This document shows positions 58,568-64,000 of a stretch of DNA of 64,000 bases, piece by piece; within the stretch, counting starts at the first letter, position 1, and each line of letters starts with the position of its first letter. The DNA is from 54-19 sp038210655 (GTDB taxonomy: Bacteria > Chloroflexota > Chloroflexia > Chloroheliales > Chloroheliaceae). The notes beneath the pieces are model-generated. The model did not search any database. It was not told the origin of the DNA and was given only the letters and a program-made list of their open reading frames with translations. The DNA is taken from assembly GCA_038210655.1 (NCBI GenBank), contig JBBQWM010000032.1:3981-67980 (forward strand). The letters are read 5' to 3'. A program made the translations under genes and the position numbers.

Positions 58568-59812
58568 ATGCGCTACACCCGCGACGGTCGGTTGGTAGTT
58601 AGCGATTCCATGATGAAGATATACCAGGACTGCGGTGCGCGTTTCTGGTTCAATTATCTTGAAAACCCGGAGCCAGAGACGCAGCCTCGCGTTCCGGCCC
58701 TCGAATTTGGTAGCGTGCTACACTCGATGTTTTACGACTTCTTCAAGCGCAAAAACCCTGAAGCTAAAATGTACGAGTCCGCTACAAACTTTGCTAACGT
58801 CTTTCGGGGCCGCTGGTTTAACATTGATAGCCAACCCAAGACCGATAAAGGTCGGCGCAAACCGCCTATGCTGTGGCGTTCGCCGGATGAGAAAGAAAAA
58901 CTGCTCGGTAGTGGCTATAAATTCTGCTACGAGTTCTTCCAGCGTAACGAAGGCGTACCACTTTCACACGTGCTGGTCGAAGCCTACTTTATTATCAATA
59001 TCACCAACGAGCAGAACGGGCGTGGTTATGCCTTGCAGGGTTATATTGACCGCTTGGAACTCAAAGAGAGCAAACAGCCCGGCAGTTTCCGGCCTGAAGA
59101 TTTGGGCAAAGCCTTACACGATAGTCGTCCGGCCTTTTTGCGGGGCGAAGAGGGCGGTCATCTGCTGGTAGTCGATTACAAGTCTGGCTACAAACCGATG
59201 GCGGCGGAAGCACTCCAGGTCGATACCCAGTTCAGTTGCTACGATCTGGCGGTCGAATTGCTCTACCCGGCTGCGCCGCGTCGCTTTGCTATCGAGCATA
59301 TCCGTGATGGTTCGCATATCCCGACTATACGTGGCGAAGGCGAACGGCGGGTCTTGCGCGAACGCATCTTCAAGATAGGTCGCGCTATCGAGAAAGAGCA
59401 ATTTCCACTGGCCTCCAATATGTATAAGTGCCAGAGTTGTACGTTTTTGCGCCAGTGCAACAGCCTGCAAGCCGTCGCCCATAAAAAGGGCATCCACCCC
59501 GAAGACCTCATGCGGGCCAGTTCGCCCCTCGCTCGTGGACACCGCAAGACCCGTAGTTTGTTCGAGTGGAAAGACGGTCAGATCGTCAATATTACCGATG
59601 AAAAGCGGCTTTCCCGCGCCGAAAAGTTGCGCCACAAGCCGACCCAACTTTCTTTCTTCTTTGGACAGGAGGAGCAGGAAGAATTGGAAGAAGAAGTCGC
59701 CAACGCTCCTTTTGGCAATATCGTCGAGAGTATTGCTGGGGACGAGGAGTGGCAAGGCAACGAAAAAGCCCCTGGTTATGACGAAAACTGGGATGATGTG
59801 CAGGCTTCCTGA
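58568..59812 (+). CDS. PD-(D/E)XK nuclease, Cas4/AddB-like, with Fe-S cysteines
   Basis: The 414-residue protein has a RecB/Cas4-type nuclease core: H52 in FGSVLHSMFYDFF, an Asp in LQGYIDRLEL (about 161), and D203-x-K205 in LLVVDYKSGYKP. Four cysteines are placed as in the Cas4/AddB iron-sulfur staple: C22 in YQDCGARFW and C288, C291, C297 in KCQSCTFLRQC. A charged C-terminal tail (residues about 340-414, Glu-rich) is extra. No cas1/cas2 or addA lies nearby, so a solitary DNA-repair or defence exonuclease is likely. ATG after GGTCAGGAGGTTGCGCG. Confidence 0.88.
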   Translation: MRYTRDGRLVVSDSMMKIYQDCGARFWFNYLENPEPETQPRVPALEFGSVLHSMFYDFFKRKNPEAKMYESATNFANVFRGRWFNIDSQPKTDKGRRKPPMLWRSPDEKEKLLGSGYKFCYEFFQRNEGVPLSHVLVEAYFIINITNEQNGRGYALQGYIDRLELKESKQPGSFRPEDLGKALHDSRPAFLRGEEGGHLLVVDYKSGYKPMAAEALQVDTQFSCYDLAVELLYPAAPRRFAIEHIRDGSHIPTIRGEGERRVLRERIFKIGRAIEKEQFPLASNMYKCQSCTFLRQCNSLQAVAHKKGIHPEDLMRASSPLARGHRKTRSLFEWKDGQIVNITDEKRLSRAEKLRHKPTQLSFFFGQEEQEELEEEVANAPFGNIVESIAGDEEWQGNEKAPGYDENWDDVQAS

Positions 59813-59826
59813 GACGCTATTTTCAA

Positions 59827-59856
59827 GCGACCCGCTCCCCTCTATAAGTGGGTCGC
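59827..59856 (+). terminator. Terminator after the nuclease gene
   Basis: GCGACCCGCT pairs with AGTGGGTCGC (one mismatch) around CCCCTCTATA, then CTTCT. The rest of the 59857-60140 spacer is featureless apart from an AT-rich promoter region near 60060. Confidence 0.65.
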
Positions 59857-60140
59857 CTTCTACAAATAATTTTACCAAATCCACCACCCAAATTCTAACC
59901 GTTTATAGCATGCCACTTCCCTTTGGGATGTGAGGTCGGCTTCCCTATCCCGACCACGCCGTGCGTCTAGTTTAGGGCGGGTCGATTTGGGCTATTTAAC
60001 TTTTTCTAATGATTGCCCAATCTGAACTAACCTCAAAATTAGTTAACTTTAGGCTTGACAGATAAAAAAGATTAGGTTATGCTAACATGCGATATGGAGT
60101 TACAAGAGGGTTTAAATTTTCCAAGATGAAAGGATTGGTT

Positions 60141-61694
60141 ATGCAGCTTTCTTCAGTTGGGTCGTTATGGCAAAGACGCTCCCGGATTTTCAGTCTAATA
60201 GCGGCCCTGGCAATCTTGTTTAGCCTGGGGTTTTGGCAGGTATCACTGGCGAAAGCCGCCGGCCCGGAAGAAGATTTAACCCGGATCACGACCCATATTG
60301 AAAGCGCTCTGAAAGCCACCCAGGTTGGCGATCTGGAGACCGCCCAAAAGGAATTTAAGACTTTTAGTAACCAGTGGTTCGAGATTGAAGATGGGGTCAA
60401 AGCTAAATCGAAGGACGCTTACCGCACTATCGAGGAGAAGATGAGCGACATTAGTTTTGCCTTCTCCAAAAAGCCGGTAGACCAGAAGGAAGTCATTACA
60501 GCTTTGACCGCCCTGGATAACTACAACAAGGATTTTAGCAAGGGCGAAACAAAAGCGCCTCCCAACCCGACCACTTCTGCTCCTGCCGAAAAGCCCACGA
60601 TTAGCAGCGTGCTAGGAAAGCTCGACGAAGCCCGTGATTTTATGGCAAAGTCGAACTATACTGCCGCCGCCAGCGAAGTCAAAGAGTTCCAGCAGGATTG
60701 GCTGGAAGTTGAAGGCCAGGTCAAGACCCGCTCGGCCCAGGATTATGTCCAGACTGAGAACGATATGGCTTTGGCCTATAGTCTGCTGACCCAAAACTCG
60801 CCTACGGCTAAGGCGGTGCTGGATCGGATGTATACTCGGCTAGAACCCTACAAGAACGCCGGTAACTACGGCATCTTTGACGCGACCGCGATTTTGTTAC
60901 GCGAAGGTTTGGAAGCTCTGCTAGTAGTGGTAGCCCTGTTGACCTTCCTCAAGAAATCGGGCAACGCCGATAAGCAGCCCTGGATTTGGGGTGGGGCATT
61001 GGTAGGTCTGGCCCTTAGCATTATTTTGGCGATTGCGATCCAACTTCTTTTCAGTAATCTGATTAACGCCAGCAACCGCGAGTTGATCGAGGGTAGCGTG
61101 GGCCTGGTCGCTGCTGCTATGCTGTTCTACGTCAGCTATTGGATGCACAGCAAATCCAGTGCAGTAGCCTGGCAACGCTATATCCGCCAGAAAAGTACGG
61201 CTGCCCTGGCGACCGGCAGCCTGTTTGGTCTGGGTTTGCTCTCCTTTCTGGCGATTTTCCGGGAAGGGGCCGAGACGGCCTTGTTCTACCTCGGCATCGG
61301 CCCTTCGATCAGCGCCTCCGATCTATGGATCGGAATGGGGATCGGTACGCTGGCGCTGGTGATCCTGGGTGTGCTGCTAATGGTCGTTGGGTTGCGTATT
61401 CCGATGGGGCCGTTCTTTACGGTCGCCAGTCTGCTAGTTTTCTTCCTCTGTTTCAAGTTTATCGGAACGGGGGTACACGCCCTGCAAGTTGCCAACGTAC
61501 TACCCACTCACAGCGCCGATTATTTGCCTGCTAACGACTTTTTAGGGCTTTTCCCGACCTGGGAAACCACGATTGTCCAGGCATTAGTATTGGTCGTCGG
61601 TATTGGTATAGTGGTCTACGGGCGGCTGAAAAAAGAAACCCCCGACCACATTGAGCCGGTCAAAACCTCCACCCCGGCTACCGCTTCTAAATAA
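60141..61694 (+). CDS. FTR1-family iron permease with two extracytoplasmic helical repeats
   Basis: The 517-residue protein is a ferric/ferrous iron permease. A signal-anchor helix is followed by two related helical domains (about 40-120 and 165-230: ETAQKEFKTFSNQWFEIEDG and YTAAASEVKEFQQDWLEVEG), then a seven-helix FTR1 domain with both iron-passage motifs, LLREGLEALL (about 253) and FREGAETALF (about 373). The helical domains resemble the regulatory domain before EfeU-type permeases. ATG chosen 6 nt after AAAGGA. The lipoprotein 210 bp downstream carries a third copy of the helical domain. Confidence 0.9.
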   Translation: MQLSSVGSLWQRRSRIFSLIAALAILFSLGFWQVSLAKAAGPEEDLTRITTHIESALKATQVGDLETAQKEFKTFSNQWFEIEDGVKAKSKDAYRTIEEKMSDISFAFSKKPVDQKEVITALTALDNYNKDFSKGETKAPPNPTTSAPAEKPTISSVLGKLDEARDFMAKSNYTAAASEVKEFQQDWLEVEGQVKTRSAQDYVQTENDMALAYSLLTQNSPTAKAVLDRMYTRLEPYKNAGNYGIFDATAILLREGLEALLVVVALLTFLKKSGNADKQPWIWGGALVGLALSIILAIAIQLLFSNLINASNRELIEGSVGLVAAAMLFYVSYWMHSKSSAVAWQRYIRQKSTAALATGSLFGLGLLSFLAIFREGAETALFYLGIGPSISASDLWIGMGIGTLALVILGVLLMVVGLRIPMGPFFTVASLLVFFLCFKFIGTGVHALQVANVLPTHSADYLPANDFLGLFPTWETTIVQALVLVVGIGIVVYGRLKKETPDHIEPVKTSTPATASK

Positions 61695-61704
61695 TTAAAT
61701 CTTT

Positions 61705-61763
61705 TTACGGTAAGACGTTTCGTCGCCTTGTTGCAAAACTGGCGATCTCGCGTCTTGCCGTAA
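61705..61763 (+). terminator. Long hairpin between the FTR1 and lipoprotein genes
   Basis: TTACGGTAAGACG and CGTCTTGCCGTAA pair over 13 positions (one mismatch), with an inner CGTCGCC / GGCGA stem. Because it lies between two related genes it may attenuate rather than stop transcription. Confidence 0.55.
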
Positions 61764-61904
61764 CCAATAGCAGCGAAAAACTTGGCTAATAAGTCAAAGC
61801 TTGCTTAGGTTTGGTCTATTTTAAGGGTTGAAATATCAGGTTTGTTGGTTAATAAGCCCGCCGGTTCCTCAGAATCGGTGGTTGACAACGGGAGAAAGAG
61901 TGTT

Positions 61905-62372
61905 ATGAAGCTAAAACGAACGGTCATTTGTGGATTGTTGCTAGGGCTGACGACCCTGGCATTGGCAGCCTGTGGCGACCCGACCGCGACCACTACCACG
62001 ACAGCGGCTACCCCTGCCCGTGCTACGGTGGCGGCTACTACTTCGGCAACTACAGGGGCTGACCGTACCAAAAAAGTAGAAGCCCTTAAACTTCTCGGTA
62101 CTAATTTGACTGCGACCAGCGAAGCTCTCAAAAAGAATGATTTGGTAGCAGCTAAAGCAGCCTTTACGAAGTTCAAGGCTGGCTGGGATGATGTAGAGGA
62201 TAGCATCAAAGACAAGTCGGCTGATCTCTACAAAGACATCGAAGATAATCTGGGTAAGCTCGACCGCTCGTTGTTACGGAGTGATAAGCCGGTAGTTGGT
62301 GAAGTGCAACCGGCCTTCGATGTTTTGCAGGAGAAGTACACTACTGGGATCAAAATGGTCGAAGCGGGCTAA
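61905..62372 (+). CDS. Lipoprotein sharing the FTR1 extracytoplasmic domain
   Basis: The 155-residue product has a lipoprotein signal ending in LALAACGD (C23), a Thr/Ala linker, and one helical domain: LVAAKAAFTKFKAGWDDVED then SIKDKSADLYKDIEDNLGKL. This is the same pattern as both FTR1 domains (A-x-x-x-F-x-x-F-x-x-x-W-x-x-(I/V)-E). It is probably a membrane-tethered partner that binds iron or contacts the permease outside the membrane. ATG at 61905 follows GGGAGAAAGAGTGTT. Confidence 0.75.
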   Translation: MKLKRTVICGLLLGLTTLALAACGDPTATTTTTAATPARATVAATTSATTGADRTKKVEALKLLGTNLTATSEALKKNDLVAAKAAFTKFKAGWDDVEDSIKDKSADLYKDIEDNLGKLDRSLLRSDKPVVGEVQPAFDVLQEKYTTGIKMVEAG

Positions 62373-62402
62373 TCTCCCCATAGACCATACATGTTAAACA
62401 AG

Positions 62403-62532
62403 GGATGAAGGATGAGGGATGAAGGGATGAAGGGGAACCTCCATTGGCGGAGCAATGTCTCACAAGAAACAGGAGCATTTTGTTGGATATGGCTCCGCCC
62501 ATAGATCGTTCCCTCATCCCTCATCCCTCGTC
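62403..62532. repeat. Compound element: heptamers flanking a family D palindrome
   Basis: GGATGAA/GGATGAG units at 62403-62431 (four, one extra G before the last) face their reverse complements CCTCATC, CCTCATC, CCTCGTC at 62512-62532. Between them lies a family D sequence (CCATTGGCGGAGCAATGTCT ... ATGGCTCCGCCCATAG). The whole can fold as a nested hairpin. Confidence 0.6.
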
Positions 62533-62578
62533 AGATATAGATCATCCCGATAGGCTGGCGTTGGAAATACCTGAATTA

Positions 62579-62587
62579 TGCTATAAT
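62579..62587 (+). promoter_or_regulatory. Extended -10 promoter for ybeY
   Basis: TGCTATAAT with TTGGAA 15 bp upstream; 42 bp before the ATG. Confidence 0.45.
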
Positions 62588-62629
62588 TAGCTGGTGGATA
62601 GCAAATAGCAAACACAGGTGAGCAAGAAA

Positions 62630-63298
62630 ATGCTGGCGAAAGATAGTCGAACCGAAAAGTTTGAAATAGGAGCCGAAATCGGCTCCGACTTTGAAGCCGC
62701 GCTCGATGCTCTGACCCTGGTGAGGGCGGCGCAGGCGGCGTTATTGGCCGAAGGTCTGGCGCAACAGGCAATAGGGTTGAGTATAGAAGTGGCTGACGAT
62801 GCCGAGGTACAACGGTTGAACCGGGAATATCGAGGGGTAGACCGCACGACCGATGTACTCTCCTTCGCTAACGAGGAAGCCCCTGACTGGGAAGGCCGGT
62901 CGGGGGTGACTTATGATTTGGAGGGCGCGGCTTTGGCAGATGCGGACGAGGCTATTCCCGACGCAGAGGGCGCATGGGCCGAAGAATACGACGACGAGGC
63001 CGATGACGGGCCACAAACGCCGCACTTTGTTTTGCCGCCCGAACTGGCTCAACAGTCCGAAAATAGCCGCTATCTGGGTGATATTATTATTTCGTATCCA
63101 CAAGCCGCCCGACAATCGGCTGAGTTTGGCAATACACCCCGCCGTGAGGCGCAAGAACTGGTCATTCACGGAGTGTTTCATTTGTTGGGTTACGACCACG
63201 AAGAAGCGGACGACCGCGAGGTAATGCGGGCTAAAGAAGAAGCTGCCGCCCGCTTGCTCGACGAGACGGAAAATCTTGAGAACAATTCCAACGCCTGA
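62630..63298 (+). CDS. ybeY: Endoribonuclease YbeY (with acidic insertion)
   Basis: A zinc-dependent RNase for 16S rRNA maturation and ribosome quality control. Core signatures: VQRLNREYRGVDRTTDVLSF and the zinc motif HGVFHLLGYDH (three His). Between DVLSF and the LGDIIIS strand, where most YbeY proteins have about 15 residues, this one has roughly 70, very rich in Asp/Glu/Ala (LEGAALADADEAIPDAEGAW, then DDEADD). A charged N-terminal extension is also present. ATG at 62630 chosen for the AGGTGA 8 nt upstream; a GTG at 62618 is possible. Overlaps dgkA by 23 bp. Confidence 0.92.
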   Translation: MLAKDSRTEKFEIGAEIGSDFEAALDALTLVRAAQAALLAEGLAQQAIGLSIEVADDAEVQRLNREYRGVDRTTDVLSFANEEAPDWEGRSGVTYDLEGAALADADEAIPDAEGAWAEEYDDEADDGPQTPHFVLPPELAQQSENSRYLGDIIISYPQAARQSAEFGNTPRREAQELVIHGVFHLLGYDHEEADDREVMRAKEEAAARLLDETENLENNSNA

Positions 63299-63752
63299 AT
63301 TGAGCAAGTATGAGCATGGGCCGCTAAATGCGGCGGAGAAAGCCGCCCTGGAGCAGCATGAAGAGGCCAAAAAAGTGATTCCTCGTAACACTTTTTTGCG
63401 TAGCTTCGGATATGCTTTTGAGGGTATCTTTTACGTTTTGCGTACTCAGCGTAATATGCAAGTTCATGCCGGGTTGGGAGTGGTGGCAGTCAGCGTGGCC
63501 TTCTGGCTGGGGTTAGGCCCGACCGAGTGGGCTATTTTGCTGATAACGATGGCGTTGGTCTACTGCCTGGAAATGGTCAATACCGTCGCCGAAAGTCTGG
63601 TTGACCTTGTGACCGACGAATATCACCCTCTGGCGAAGATTGCCAAAGATGTCGCTGCTGGGGCTGTGCTAGTTGCCGCTATCTTTGCGGTTGGGGTCGG
63701 GCTATTCCTCTTTGGCCCGCGTCTTTGGAATATAGTTTTCCACCTCTTCTAA
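63276..63752 (+). CDS. dgkA: Diacylglycerol/undecaprenol kinase
   Basis: A small membrane kinase of 158 residues: cytoplasmic N-terminal segment, amphipathic helix region SFGYAFEGIFYVLRTQRNMQVH, three membrane helices, and the signature ALVYCLEMVNTVAESLVDLV followed by HPLAKIAKDVAAGAVLVAA (catalytic Glu and Asp/Lys set). Phosphorylates undecaprenol or diacylglycerol. The TTG start lies inside ybeY, so translation is probably coupled. ybeY-dgkA is a conserved pair in many Gram-positive-type bacteria. Confidence 0.93.
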   Translation: MRTIPTPELSKYEHGPLNAAEKAALEQHEEAKKVIPRNTFLRSFGYAFEGIFYVLRTQRNMQVHAGLGVVAVSVAFWLGLGPTEWAILLITMALVYCLEMVNTVAESLVDLVTDEYHPLAKIAKDVAAGAVLVAAIFAVGVGLFLFGPRLWNIVFHLF

Positions 63753-63788
63753 GGCCCCTGATCTGGTCGGCTACAACCGCTTTATTAA

Positions 63789-63880
63789 GGGTGAGCGTCA
63801 GATTTTTGCATGGGTTCAAACAATAAAAACGGGCAACCGTGAAAATCCTGCTCCAAACTACTAAAATTATATATTAGAAA
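63789..63880. repeat. Dispersed intergenic repeat (family C), copy 2
   Basis: GGTGAGCGTCAGATTTTTGCA, TGGGTTCAAA, GTGAAAATCCTGCTCCAAACTA and ATTATATATTAGAA appear in the same order and spacing as in the copy at 48938-49027. Confidence 0.6.
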
Positions 63881-63900
63881 TTTGTAACTACTCAGGCCAT

Positions 63901-63988
63901 GTCATTCTGAGGCGGGAAATAACCGGGATTTTTCCAAAGACAGCTCCCCGCCGAAGAATCTAGATTCTTCGCTGCGGCTCAGAATGAC
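63901..63988. repeat. GTCATTCTGAG palindrome (family B), copy 3
   Basis: Outer arms GTCATTCTGAG (63901) and CTCAGAATGAC (ends 63988) plus inner GCGGG ... CCCGC and GAAGAATCTAGATTCTTC dyads. It lies near the end of the window. Confidence 0.65.
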
Positions 63989-64000
63989 AAATTTGAGGCT

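Noticed and set aside
1..64000. CRISPR arrays, tRNA or rRNA genes
   Set aside because: No spaced direct repeats of suitable length and no tRNA-like T-loop sequence (GGTTCGAATC) were found. The heptamer arrays are too short and unspaced to be CRISPR.

Overview
The window looks like chromosomal DNA from a phototrophic or phototroph-derived member of the Chloroflexota. Reasons: a (bacterio)chlorophyll synthase of the UbiA family at 16 kb; a Get3/ArsA-type ATPase with a small-heat-shock-like tail; RND and MMPL efflux pumps without adaptor or outer-membrane partners, which fits a single-membrane envelope; twin-arginine secreted proteins of a style common in that phylum; and a T-box leader in front of ileS. 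The assignment is inference. No rRNA, tRNA, CRISPR array or prophage was seen. Genes are mostly short operons separated by spacers rich in small repeats.

Layout. 0-4 kb: an isoleucine T-box leader and ileS. 4-7.7 kb: an OmpR-type response regulator, a histidine kinase and a TenA-like protein on the minus strand, then a lone receiver protein. 7.7-14.7 kb: a small HTH protein, an ammonium transporter with an extra N-terminal region, two small hypotheticals, a cation/proton antiporter, a HAD phosphatase and a broken SDR gene. 14.8-20.8 kb: a peptidase S51 protein, then chlorophyll synthase - alpha/beta hydrolase - half-length DXS/transketolase-like protein, followed by an ArsA/Get3-HSP20 ATPase and a receiver protein. 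21-33.8 kb: an RRM protein, a secreted two-repeat protein, a GH31 glucosidase, an AT-rich DUF6884/GIY-YIG pair, a divergent Nramp transporter, a PhyH dioxygenase, a Tat protein, a glycosyltransferase/hydrolase pair and a second Tat-type protein. 33.9-43.3 kb: a 945-residue NYN-LOTUS protein, RNase PH, a HisC-like protein lacking the PLP lysine, a lipoprotein, two unknown proteins and an APH-type kinase. 43.4-56 kb: efflux. MarR and an RND pump sit behind two consensus promoters, and TetR and two MMPL pumps go with four CTTATC-N4-GATAAG palindromes; phoU lies between them. 56-64 kb: PEP carboxykinase, transposase remnants, a Cas4-like nuclease, an FTR1 iron permease with a lipoprotein sharing its extracytoplasmic domain, and ybeY-dgkA.

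The most unusual non-coding feature is the repeat load of the spacers: tandem 7-base repeats in at least a dozen places, resembling cyanobacterial STRR repeats; a MITE-like element with up to 30-bp perfect inverted arms in four copies; and a second MITE inserted into one of those copies with an apparent TTA target duplication. The strongest protein anomalies are His for Lys at the PLP site of the HisC-like protein, the half-DXS protein in the chlorophyll synthase operon, the DUF6884/GIY-YIG pair, and the FTR1/lipoprotein shared domain. All homology calls were made by eye from motifs. Where a start differs from the longest frame, a Shine-Dalgarno sequence or a domain boundary was used to choose it.
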